A stretch of 64,000 nt of DNA. Origin: Gracilariopsis chorda (taxonomy: Eukaryota; Rhodophyta; Florideophyceae; Gracilariales; Gracilariaceae). Under the pieces are notes generated by a model, which saw only the letters and a list, made by a program, of their open reading frames with translations, was not told where the DNA came from and made no database searches. Below, one piece after another: positions 32,713 through 43,437 of this stretch. The stretch's first letter is position 1. Every line of letters starts with the position of its first letter. The translations under genes were made by a program, and so were the position numbers. The stretch is from positions 124,001-188,000 of the forward strand of contig NBIV01000012.1 of assembly GCA_003194525.1 (NCBI GenBank), written 5' to 3'.

Positions 32713-34113
32713 TTAACGTCGGCGGCCCTGCGATGCAACGTTTCTTGTGGGAATCACATCCTCTGTGAGGATCAATAAGACACCTGAAGAGTGCTCAACA
32801 CGTGTTTCTGGACGGTGAATGTACAGAGTATTTCTCATGAATGTGCGAGAGGAAAAAAGTGATTCGCCATGACGTCCTCTTCTGAGATCAGGGACACCAA
32901 AAGCTGTTTGATGCATGGTAGGTACCATGGGGTTCTCGTTCAGGAGTTCTGACTTTGTGGTATGTTGCGCCTTGGCCAGGAAGTATGCTTTGCAAGAGTC
33001 GCTGTCTAAATATAAAATAGATCTTACGTCCCGAAAAGGAAGGGGCAAGCGCAACCGGCCTCCACGTGATGTGCCTCTCCTGCTCTAGGGTCTACTAGGT
33101 GAAGGCGAAATAGGTTCGTGCCTGGGTCTTCTAGGAAGGCCAGCAAATTTCGGGTGATCGAAGCTTCTGGCCTTAATGACGAGAGAGCGTTTCCCAGAAG
33201 ACCGTGCCATAACGTGAAGTGCCGACCGCGCCCGGCAAGACAAATAGAAATGAAGGTATCCTATTAATAGAAACAGCTCGGTACTTAAATGGTTGTACTC
33301 CGAAGCCCCAAAACACTTTGGAATCTTAAGATGGGATCCGAAGAGGAAGTTGTGCATGTGTGGAGGCCTGCAGAGAGGAGATGATATGACTGCACCTGCC
33401 CAGTCGTACACCATGCAGTCTTCCTCAATGCCATTCGACATCCCACGAAAGTGATCGTCGTAGACTTGCCCGAAATGAACTTGTACAGTAGATACCTTTT
33501 GTAATCCTTCACTTTCGTATAATGCGAAGAGCATTTGACGCAGTTGCACGTGGGGTGTATACAGCACTTCGTCCGGTTGTAATGTGTTTGGAACAAAACA
33601 TATAGATGTGTAGTTTCAGGACACGGGCGAAAAACCATGCAAAGCGCTTCGCCCGTCTGCCGCCTTCCACATAAAGTTAAAGAATGTACTGTACACGTAG
33701 CTGATATTGCCCCCCAGACTCGAAAAAGTTGTTAGCCTTTCAGAGAGAAGTTGGTCCAGTAAGCATTTCTATCGCAATGTCGTAACCAGGCCTGACGAGT
33801 ACGATAAAGAAGAGATTTCATCATGATGTAACTTGTATCCACTGGGATACTGATTACATAGAACGCGTGGCCTTGCATGACCCCTCTTTGGTCTATCTGC
33901 AAGAGTCAACAATACATTCGAGTGTCCACAGTCTACCACGAAACACAAGATAAGCCGTTCTCCATCGGGGAGCAGGTTGCGAATTGAAGTATCTTCGCCA
34001 CAGAGCTGGCACGCCACAAGGCAGTCTGAGCAAGTAATCGCGATGGTTCTGGGCTCTGGAATGTACTTCTTCTCAAGCCAGTCCCGTAAGTAGCTTGATT
34101 AGAGGGGTCACGA
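32713..34113 (-). pseudogene. Decayed multi-part gene of unknown family
   Basis: Three successive coherent minus-strand stretches in differing frames. 34113-33769 has CSDCLVACQLCGEDTSIRN and LCFVVDCGHSNVLLTLADRP, a possible zinc cluster. About 33600-33085 has YTPHVQLRQMLFALYESEG and EEDCMVYDWAGAVISSP. About 33080-32713 has SILYLDSDSCKAYFLAK and a basic end. The codon-like composition is better than chance, but stops and frame changes separate the parts and no start ATG is clear. Introns could explain part of this; decay is more likely given the repeat-rich neighbourhood. No family is recognised. Confidence 0.4.
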
Positions 34114-34379
34114 CCCAGGATGTCGTTAAACTCGCCTCGCCAAGCTGTGCCTAACGGTAGGCAAACGGCACAAGCCTCTCATAGGCCCCGTCATCTTTTC
34201 CCTGACCTTTTCCAGGCGGGAGATGCCTCGTGAAATAGAAGGTTAACCAACGAGACGTACTTGCCATTGCGAAATGCTTCCGCAAGGTCCCAAGGCACCT
34301 GCTCTGACCTTACATGCTCACGTGGTTTAACATGTTTTTTTGGGAGGTGGACATTACGTCGAGATATGGTGTGAGCTGG

Positions 34380-35420
34380 TGGGTTTGTATGTATGTATGT
34401 ATGTATTTTTACGGGCGCACGCCACTAATTCTGACGGCGTGGTAGGTAGACTACTCTTTTTGATGAATCCCTCTCTCCACAAGAATTCCGACAACTTTTC
34501 CGGCCATTTCTTCACTACTTCCGATACTCCAACTCCTTGTCTTTCTCGTGCAGGCGGGAACGTGTCTCACCTGGACTTGGAGCGTTTTCTACACCTCATG
34601 AAAAAGTGATCAACGGTATTTTCAACTCTATGCCTTAGCTCTAGCTAGGGGGCAGTAGCTCTTTCTACGAAGCAAGTAAGTAGAAACAGGGTATACCCTG
34701 TCGCGTGTCCCACAAAGACCTGTGATAGACCTGTCTGCGCAGCCTTAAGAGTAACATCTTCTTCGAGCGATTCCGGGACATTCTGAACTGGCGGTTGAGT
34801 AACAAGATGGAGCTTAAGCCTCTGCTGAACTTCAAGGAAGTCCAACGGAACCTTCTCTTGGTCTGCCAGCGGTATCGATAAACCACTCTTGGCCAGCTTG
34901 TCTACAGTCTCGTTTCGATCAATTCCGCAATGTCCAGGGAGCCAGACCACCTGGACTAGGCACAAATAACCAATCATTGTTAGCAACTCCGTTACCTCTT
35001 GCAAGTGTCTGGTCTGGCGCCTTGCTGATTTCTGGAGTCCATGTACTGCGCTTTTTGAGTCCGTTACTAACCTCACTAACCCTCTCCAGCCAAAGCAAGT
35101 CCTAATAGAAACCTCAGATAGAGCTCTTCTTATTGCCGCTATTTCTGCGGTATAGGAACAAACTCCCACTCCCGCAGGAACGGTTCCCGTCTGGGGTTCG
35201 TTTCTGTCATTCCAGAATATGGCAAAGCCTCCGGCACCGACTTATCGGTCTTCAAAAACTTTGCCTTCAGAGTGTGTGCGTCGCTGTCGGTAATAGGTTC
35301 GTCACTACTGTGTAGCACATGTTGTATCCGTCCTCATATTCTATAAGCAAGTCGGGCGCTTTGTCCCGTCGAGCCAGAAACGTGTCATACGGTCGGGCAC
35401 TTTGTATCTGCGCCCCTTGC
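34380..35420 (-). mobile_element. LINE retrotransposon 3' fragment with RNase H domain
   Basis: On the minus strand, 35169-34645 is an open frame with a clear RNase H-like domain of the LINE type: TAEIAAIRRAL, LVTDSKSAVHGL, and VQVVWLPGHCGIDRNETVDKLAKSG. The upstream frame supplies GAGGFAIFWND with a TDKS strand in a shifted frame, and further upstream a linker (DKAPDLLIEYEDGYNMCYT). Downstream is DHFFMRCRKRSK, like the C-terminal Cys/His region of such elements. The end is a short tandem repeat (ATAC units; TATG on the plus strand, 34385-34408), as at many LINE 3' ends. Reverse transcriptase is absent, so this is a 5'-truncated, frameshifted copy. Confidence 0.7.
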
Positions 35421-37142
35421 CTAGCTGTACCTGTAAACCAAAATGGTGGGTTTGTTGGTTGGCGTTTACGGGCAGTGCGGGCACAAGCGATCCGCCTTCG
35501 CGTGGTGTGCCTGTCTTTGCTTTACTTGAGAGAAGCGAAACGGATCTGCGGTTGGGTCTCCAACGGAGATCTGCACTACGTAGGAATTAAACTAGTGTAC
35601 TCGTAAAAGAGAGAGAGAGGGCAGTGCCTTTGATTCCGAGGCAACGACATTTAGTTCTAGGATGTCAGAAGAGTTATAATCTACTCGACGCTGAGTTCCC
35701 CTAATGGACCCAATCGCATCTCCATTTGGCTTCTTCGTCCGGCATGGTCTTTTGTAGCCTTTTCGGAAGGTCGGTAACTCTATCCCTTGGTGGGTGGAAG
35801 TGCATGTGCCCCAAAGGTGTGTGTCGCTAGCCGGTTCTACCTCCCAGAATAGCTAAGGGCAAAGAGGAAGGGTGGGTAGGATGCCGGCAATGCTTCTGAG
35901 CGGCAAAATCGCACGTTTTAACGTGGTACATGCAATCCATCTCTCCGTGATGTGCCCCTTAGCTGGCATCCTCTCGAGTTGGAGTAGGGAATAGCAGATA
36001 AACGGAAAAAAGGCGAAACGCGCTAGAAATAGATGATTACGCAATCCGGTCTTCCTGCAGAGCTTTAACGCTGATCTACTACTTTGTGGGAGTGAACGTA
36101 ACACGGCTGCTGCAGGGTGGGAGTAAGCAGCAGTCATTTTCTATACTCATGTGACAGAGACTACGGTCAGTGTTTCGAGACATTGAGAGTTTATCTTGAT
36201 CAAGCAGAGGCCGCAGTGTTCGTGGCTATCATGCGACAGGTGGGTTGCTTTTCAACGAAGATTGTCTTTGAGCCTGTTGAGGAGAGAACGTTTCCTTATA
36301 AGGTTTGATTCTACCACGCTTGCATGATTAGTAGCGTGCGTTCACAGTCATCACCATCATTAAGAGGGATCGGGTGCCCATAGTATTGGCAGAAAAGTAT
36401 GGATACTGAAGAAATCAACACTCTGAGAACCGTACAGCACTAAGGTTCAGAAGTACCGGACCTCTTTCCCACCTGTTTCTTATCTGCAACGTACGCATCT
36501 ATGCAGCCTTCAACTGAAGTCAAATTCTATGTTCGTTAACTTCCGTTCTTGCGCGCAGGGTGCGAGGGGACTCGGAGGATGTTCTGTCCTTTAGTAGAGG
36601 TCGTTGCAATGACGAATGTATAGCGATGCAGCCGAGAGAAGGCCTATGTTTTTCCGATCGCATAGATCAAAGCGTTAGTGCACAGCTGCTCGCCATTTCG
36701 TTCGAAATGATCCGTCAGGATCACAAACCTTTATATTTAATCTTTCAGTTATATGTGCAGTCAGAAACAACGAGAAACTACCAAGGGCAGTTACGGCCTT
36801 CTTAATTTGACGTCAATTCATGCGTCATGGATATGCTGACCCATGAGAAACTTCCTCTTAATGTGCATTCGAAACTTCATTACGTATATGATTCCTCGCT
36901 GACATAATTATGCCGCTCTGTATCCAATATCTCGGAATAAGAACGAATAAGAAAGCCTTTCGCCTCAAACGAAAAGAGTCTGTGGATTGTTTCTGAATAG
37001 TGCTGTAGATTGTGTCCTACCTGGGCTTCACAACGGCGTTAGTAGTAGTCTTGAAGGATTTCTTACCACTAGCCTCGATACAGAAAGCCACTCTTGTTGG
37101 TAGTCGCTGACCTAACATATAGAAGCTCTTTGCAATCAAAGT
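35421..37142. other. Gene-poor stretch
   Basis: No coherent gene. Part of it (36000-36145) resembles 39585-39725: both have AAGGCGAAA followed by CTTTAACGCTGATCT and ACACGGCTGCTGCA, suggesting two old copies of one repeat. Confidence 0.45.
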
Positions 37143-38753
37143 TCATCCTTCAGCGTTGCCTACAGGCATATGCTTTGGCCGCGGAACTGGAGATCGTTTT
37201 GTGAAGTACATCAATCCAAGAAGTGTAGCCCTTAGAACCATCATGATGTTTAGACCAACCCACACGAACTGTAAGGGCATAGAGGTAGTCCGAACAAAAT
37301 ACAAGAACAAAGACGCAGAACTTGCAGCCAAACATATTGCGGCTGCAAGTGACGTAAACTTTCTACCAGCAGTGTAGATACCATCAAACACAAAAACAAG
37401 CCCGTTGATGGGCTGCACGAAGGCCATGAAAGGAAAAGTGAGAGAAACCATCTCACGAACTGCTGGATTGGAAGTGAATATAGTAGGGGCTGTTCGAATA
37501 GTAAGTATGAGCAACGCTGCGAAACCACATCCCATAGTCACCCCAATCTGAAGGATACGATTAGCAGTCCTTCTCGCCAACATGTAGTCATTCTTGCCTA
37601 ATGCCAGAGCCACTAGCGATTGAGCTGCTACAGATATTGCATCCAAAAGACGAGCAAACAGAGCGAATATTTGCCGTCCGATCTCGAAAGCAGCTACTTG
37701 AACAGTGCCGAGTCGCGCGGCAGTTGCAGTGGCAAACGAGATCGTAGAAAATATGGATAGTGTTCGCACGGACAGAACCGCTCCTGTTCTCAAAAGCGGA
37801 ATGATCTCATTTGCTCTAGGAGGTCTTGCAAGGTCACGAAGGCGAAGCTTTCCTGTTTTCACAAGCAAAAGGAGAAGCGTCGCACCAGCGCATGTTTGTC
37901 CTATTGCCATCGCCATACCAGCTCCGCGAGTGCCAAGTTTCACTCCAAAAATTAGGGACGGATACAGAATAAGGTTGAGAACGTTTGCGAAGAGGCCAAC
38001 AAAGAGCGGTGTTTTCGTGTCCTGGTATCCCCGAAAAGCACCATTACCAACCATAGCCGCAAGGAAAAAAGGTGCGGCTATTATTCTAGCCCGGAGGTAT
38101 GCCCTGGCTTGGGGAAGTATGGCGGCATTCGCCCCAAAAAAGGAAAGAATCGGTTGTGTATAAAGTAAAAGAACGAGTGTAGCAGACAGACCGGATACAA
38201 GTGCGACCCAAAGCGCTTGCGCAATAAGGCGAGATGCCTCAGCATGTTTGCTACTTGCGTATGCTCTGGCGATGGCTGGAGTTGTAGCCATACCAAGAAA
38301 GTTGAAGCACGTGAACGAAAGGTTAAACACATTGTTTCCTATACCTACACCTCCTATTGCTGAGGCACCAAGATATCCGACGCAAGCCATGTCGGCGAGA
38401 GCAACAAGCGGGTCAAGAGACAGAGTCGCCAACGCCGGAAGGGATATAGAGGCGATCGAGCGATCAATATCAGCAATGCTCGGAGGTTTAGAAACGCTAA
38501 TTGGTGCTGGTTGTTCCGTTGCTGCTTCGTTCGGCACTGCTTCGCTTGCAGTTGGGGATGGTGGCTCTTGGCCTATAGCAGACGCAGCAAGAAATCGGGG
38601 GAAGTTTCGTCTAGACTGTGTACGAAATCGAGCAGGCAAACGGGAAACTCTGACCGAGTGCGGTCGCACCGACAGGCTTCGAGTGCCATGATGCCGATAT
38701 GGTCTTGGACTCAGAGTAGGAGCAAAAGTCAACGTCGCATGTGAAGAAGCCAT
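37143..38753 (-). CDS. MATE efflux transporter, DinF-type, plastid-targeted
   Basis: 536 aa from ATG 38753, intronless. Residues 1-65 are rich in Arg, Ser, His and Pro without acidic residues, a likely transit peptide; a short acidic linker follows. From about residue 90 there are twelve hydrophobic segments in the two six-helix bundles of MATE proteins. They include LSLDPLVALADMACVGYLG, GNGAFRGYQDTKTPLFVG and the second-half VAAFEIGRQIFALFARLLDA. These motifs fit the DinF/EDS5-like plant plastid branch. Members export organic compounds by proton or sodium antiport; the plant EDS5 substrate is a salicylate precursor, but substrate cannot be predicted here. The length is normal. Confidence 0.92.
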   Translation of the reverse strand: MASSHATLTFAPTLSPRPYRHHGTRSLSVRPHSVRVSRLPARFRTQSRRNFPRFLAASAIGQEPPSPTASEAVPNEAATEQPAPISVSKPPSIADIDRSIASISLPALATLSLDPLVALADMACVGYLGASAIGGVGIGNNVFNLSFTCFNFLGMATTPAIARAYASSKHAEASRLIAQALWVALVSGLSATLVLLLYTQPILSFFGANAAILPQARAYLRARIIAAPFFLAAMVGNGAFRGYQDTKTPLFVGLFANVLNLILYPSLIFGVKLGTRGAGMAMAIGQTCAGATLLLLLVKTGKLRLRDLARPPRANEIIPLLRTGAVLSVRTLSIFSTISFATATAARLGTVQVAAFEIGRQIFALFARLLDAISVAAQSLVALALGKNDYMLARRTANRILQIGVTMGCGFAALLILTIRTAPTIFTSNPAVREMVSLTFPFMAFVQPINGLVFVFDGIYTAGRKFTSLAAAICLAASSASLFLYFVRTTSMPLQFVWVGLNIMMVLRATLLGLMYFTKRSPVPRPKHMPVGNAEG

Positions 38754-40460
38754 AGATGCATGAGCTGACCCACGCCAGAGAAAGCGCAGCCGATAATAAG
38801 GAGAAAACGAGCGTATGAAACTGGCGCGATGAAGTGCGATGTGAATGAATGAATGAATCTCGACGAAGTTGTGTTACAAAGTGACGACGACGACCATACA
38901 TGAGCGACGAAAAGAAATTTGTGAATCAGGAATAGCAGGCAACCCTTACCTTCTACTGTCGTACTCGCAACGACTGCTACCCGGTAGCGAGATCGGCGAC
39001 AATCTGCTCACGTGAAACAGCTTTGCAATTATCGATTATCCCACCACAAAAAATTGATCAAACCTGAAATGAAATCTGGCAAAACGGGGCTGGCATCGTT
39101 CACATATCATGCTCCTCACATTTACGGTCACCATCACACAATCTTTGCCACCAGTTTGGCATCAGCATCGTTCGCGTGATCTATCCTTCGCAGAACAATG
39201 AGATAAGTGGGAAGTCGTTCAGTGTATTGAGATGATCAACCCATATCTCCTAAGATCATTCTTTGAAGAGCGCCCTGAGCATTTATTTTCGATATGACAT
39301 TGCAGTGTGGTCGAGCGACGACGGACTTTGCTCAATTTTTTCACACCTTGAAGGGGAGAAGGGTAAACTTAATCACGTACCTTCGGTAACGCTTAGCCGT
39401 CACCTTCGTACCACAACTCAAAGCCCCACTTAATGTGAGCGGCACGCAGAGAGTAAACGTGCTCCTGTTACACGGGAATTTCCGAAAAACTCTACTTCTA
39501 CCATCACACTGAAACAGCTTCGAATCCGTCAACCCCCGCCTGCAGGGTATGCTTCATTTAGATTCCAGCTGCGGCTGTCAGTGCTCGAAAAGGCGAAAAG
39601 CGCAAAAACAAATGGATCCGCAGTTGTCTCCGCTCAGCACTTTAACGCTGATCTGGTTATGTTCTGGGATAGTAGCGTGTGCGCCGAACACGGCTGCTGC
39701 AAGGAAAGCAGTAATCATCGACTATGCCCAAATGACATAGATTAAGAGTGGTGCTACGGGACAGAGGTAGTCTTCAAGCGGTGACCACAGAGTAATGGCT
39801 TTCATGTGAAGGCATGGGGCTTTCTTACTGTAGAAGATGGTCTTTAGACATTTTGGCAGCAGAACGCTTCCTCCGTAAGATTCTACCAAGAAGTCGCAAT
39901 GAGCCAATGTGCGCCCGTAGTAAGCAAACAAAACAATGTTCTCGCCTCGAGCTTACAATCTAGCAGGGTGCGACGAACGGAATCATCAAACAATTTGACT
40001 TTCCATGAAGTTTGTAATTGTCAGGTCTTGCACTAATTCAGTATGATCCTAATCGATAGTCACACCGCAACACAGCAATCCCCATGTACATATGTACAAC
40101 TTGTTCAGATAGACTGAACTACGTTAAGTGAGCAATCCTATGGCCTCAGCATTTCGGTTTCCTTGTAACCCAACAAGCGCTTCCCGATGCATTTCCAGAA
40201 GTCTTCAGAAGCTTCCAATCACGAAACACTATGTATCTTATCCCCGAACAAGACCATATCCCTGTAACACATGTCAACAGATGAGATCAGGTCAGAAAAA
40301 AGCCTCATCACAGCGCGGATTTCCAAAAACCGGAGCCTCTCAGAAGATATGGATTTTTGCTTTAGCTCATCCCGCGATCGAATCACAGTCATTATTAACG
40401 AGATTCAAATAGTGTTCATCACAGAGCCCCAACGAGACTAGACTTCAACGTACCTCGTAC
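38754..40460. other. Intergenic, MATE promoter side and repeat debris
   Basis: A short GAAT repeat lies at 38843-38858. The block 39585-39725 resembles 36000-36145. A 94-codon open frame at 40128-40412 has no recognisable domain and is not called. Confidence 0.45.
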
Positions 40461-41306
40461 CTAAAACACAGCGTGATGTAAGATACCATCTAGGAGCGCT
40501 TCTGCTCCGTTTGCTTTTGAAACATAAACCCGAGCGCCAAGACTTTCCCATTTGCCTTCAGAAGCTGATCCACATATGCCTATATTTCCCTTTCCTCGCA
40601 CACAGCTTTCGACGAGCTCTTCGCTTCCGAAAACAAACGTATTGGTTTCTTCGATCCCAAGCATCTTCTGGCAAAAAGCGATCACTTCCGCAGCACCCGC
40701 CGCAGCTGGAGCTATGACAATGTGGCGACCGTCTGTGGCCACTGTTGCACGGGCAGTGATACCCATCTCCTCCAGTTTCCTTCCAATATCACCACATAAT
40801 TCACTTCGCTGTGTTTCATCCTTGCATCTGAAAATGAGTTCGTATTCCTCGTTACTCTCTACTACATGAGCATGATCGCCAAAGAAGGTTGAAACAATCC
40901 ATTTGATGGGCTTGGGTTCCCAATCCTTTCTGACAGTCTTAGCCCAGTACGGATCGGGGGTACGATACCTACGTTGGTACAGTTCTGATCCATCTAGTGC
41001 AGCAAGCGCGTCCGGTTCAGCAAGATCAGCATCCTTGATTGACTGCATAGAAGGTTCGTAGCCAGAGCGAGAACTGAACACGACATACGTGCCATCAGGC
41101 GTAGATTTACGCTCCACTTCGACGCGTTCGGAAAAGTGCCGAAGCTGTTCCACAGGCGATGTACGGAGAAGTTCTTGCAGGTCAACCACAAGCAACTTCC
41201 TCACTGCACATTGGGGCGTGTATCTGCGTCGATTTGTCGCCCTCAGCGAAAGCAGATGCCGATTTCTAGCTGGCAAGGACGGAGGTTGGGCGATGAAACA
41301 AGCCAT
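40461..41306 (-). CDS. HAD-family sucrose/floridoside-phosphatase-like protein lacking catalytic residues
   Basis: 281 aa from ATG 41306 (MACFIAQPPSLPARNR); a GTG 16 codons upstream is less likely. The first 38 residues look like a transit peptide. The rest aligns by eye with S6PP-type HAD phosphatases: LLVVDLQELL at motif I, VVFSSRSGYEPSMQ at motif II, a LAALDGSELYQR equivalent of the SVGTEI strand, a cap-like region, and IVIAPAAAGAAEVI, then NTFVFGSEELVE at motif IV. Key residues are changed. The second Asp of DxD is Gln, the motif III Lys is Ala, and the GDSxND loop is gone. The motif II Ser and first Asp remain. The frame is clean, so a conserved non-enzymatic role (sugar-phosphate sensing or a regulatory partner) is more likely than recent decay. 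Confidence 0.7.
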   Translation of the reverse strand: MACFIAQPPSLPARNRHLLSLRATNRRRYTPQCAVRKLLVVDLQELLRTSPVEQLRHFSERVEVERKSTPDGTYVVFSSRSGYEPSMQSIKDADLAEPDALAALDGSELYQRRYRTPDPYWAKTVRKDWEPKPIKWIVSTFFGDHAHVVESNEEYELIFRCKDETQRSELCGDIGRKLEEMGITARATVATDGRHIVIAPAAAGAAEVIAFCQKMLGIEETNTFVFGSEELVESCVRGKGNIGICGSASEGKWESLGARVYVSKANGAEALLDGILHHAVF

Positions 41307-42554
41307 GGATGACCGGTGATACCTACGTTCCAAACGTGTTAACGTCACATGCACATGCAGGTTTCATACGCTTGAATCACGGAGACAAGACCCGCAAGGC
41401 TTGGGAGGTATTTGGGATGTCAGGATAACAAGAAATACCACGAGGTAAGCCAGTTACCTTCGTTTCGATGTCGAAGGTATGGACTCCTGCCTGGGTGCAT
41501 GTTGAACGGTGTACGAGGGCGGGTGAGAATACTGTTGGATCGAAGTAACGTCGACGTACGGTGTGAATCAGTCACAGAGTGAGATGAGATGACAAGCTTC
41601 TGGTGGTTCATTTTGGGATTTAATGTTATCAGCAGTAAACAAGAGTTCTAACTGGACCTAAATTTCCGAAATTCCAAAGACAAAAGGTTTGAATCCATGA
41701 TAAAAACGGTTCCACTTTGGTGTTTGATACTGTACTTTCGAACATCTTCAGCAGCTTTGTGACAGAGATACGAAATTGCACTTCAATAGAGGGATTACGC
41801 AACAGAGATTTATTTCACATGAGTAAATTTCGTGACTTCGTAGGTAACACGTATCGCCTTTCACGAAGTGGTGTCACGAATGATTACGCTGCTCACTTGG
41901 TCTGCATTCGTGAGTACGACTGACACCCTCCAACTTGCCACCCGTGCAATGCGGCGGAAAGCTTACTATACCACAATGGCAGAACCACGTAAAAGACGTT
42001 GCAAGCGTCTCATGCATGCCAGAATTTTGTTCAAAGTAAGCGCAACCCTGTTGTTACGCGCACGACAAAGTTGACGTCGTTCATTGCAAACCGTCAAGCT
42101 TATACGTTTCAGATTACTGCATGTCTTACAAGTCACGTTCAACATTAACAAATTTGTCCAAAAAAAACGCCTGCGCCATTTTTGCTTTCGATATAACGAA
42201 CTAAATTGCATATGCAGTCTAACCAACTAAATTTCAGAGAGGACAGAGCAAAACAGGTAAAACTGTGACCCTTTTACAGCTACCTGCGTCTTTTAAAATT
42301 TCTATCGTTCCCAAAACTTTGAATGGTCGTGGAATTCATGTTTGGCATAAGATCCATTGCTTTGTGACAAGTGTTCTTAGAGGTTATGGAGCGCTGTTTG
42401 GGGGCAAATAAGACCCTAATCAAATTTTTCATGAGCAACCTGATGCAAAGGAAAGCGGCAATGTACAATCAAGCATTAGAGGTCAGAGTTGCTCCGTTGA
42501 ACAGCTGCATGGGATTAATCTATTACACAACAATAAATATGATTTATCCATGTT
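41307..42554. other. Intergenic flank of the nested element
   Basis: AT-richer than the gene regions. No coherent open frame or RNA gene was recognised. Confidence 0.5.
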
Positions 42555-43378
42555 TGTAGTGCAATGCCCCAAAGGGGAAAAACACCGAAAGACGTTCGGG
42601 ATCTTCCTCTTACGAGGTAAACCCAGTTGGGTAGAGCCCTTCCAGAGGTGTCACGGCGAAGCCGGTTTGTAAGACCAGGGACACCTTTCGCGACTTGCGC
42701 AGGGAGGTGAAGGCGAAGAATCGGTATCCGCGTAAGCGGGGTGTGATCCTCAGTAGAGGTATGTTTCCACGTAAGTGGGGGTGTGTGAGTGGATGCGCAC
42801 ACGAGGGCCGCGGATAGCGGGAGGTGCTACCCTAAAAAGGGGAAACGCAAGGGCGAAGAGGAGGAAGAGAGGACGAAGTGAGTCGCGGGAGCGACGGGGG
42901 CGAACGGCGATGCCGGTAACAATATCCCTATACAGGGCGAAACACCAATGCAATTGGAACAATTATACTCCCAGTGATGGGTCCCTTTAGATGTGCAAGG
43001 AGGTTAGATGTCCCGTTGTTCACGGCGTTTCCCTCCAAGGAGGAGTAGAGCACGCGCGAAAGCGATAACAACTAGAGCCAATTCCCCAGGTTGGGGTCCC
43101 TTGTTGGGGAAGGTTTATTGGTGCGACGACAGTGCGCCGTCACACTAAGTACTACCTTCCCAGAAATGGGTGTGAAAATAATAAATAAATTTAACTAAAA
43201 TACTCCACATTCCGTGGCAACATCCACTACTGTGGCCAACCGCCAATTGACCCAAAATCGTTTCCCACGTGTCCATATCCACCATAGTGGGGCGTAGTTC
43301 ATATACACACTACACAACCGATAATATCGGGAAAGCATTCAAGTACCAAGAATCCCTCCCTGAGGGCGTTGCACTTCA
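42555..43378 (-). repeat. Left LTR (3' LTR in element sense)
   Basis: 824 bp, about 94% identical by eye to the right LTR. The termini form a short inverted repeat, TGTAGTGCAA at the left and a TTGCACTTCA end, giving TG...CA ends in element sense. No matching 5-bp target duplication is seen between the outer flanks. Confidence 0.9.
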
Positions 43379-43397
43379 TGTCCCCCCCCTCCTAAGA
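43379..43397 (-). other. Polypurine tract of the LTR element
   Basis: Minus-strand AGGAGGGGGGGACA directly abuts the TG start of the left LTR, the expected position of the plus-strand primer of a minus-oriented retrotransposon. Confidence 0.6.
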
Positions 43398-43437
43398 CGG
43401 GAAAACCATCGCGGACGCGGAGGATTCCCAGACGAAA

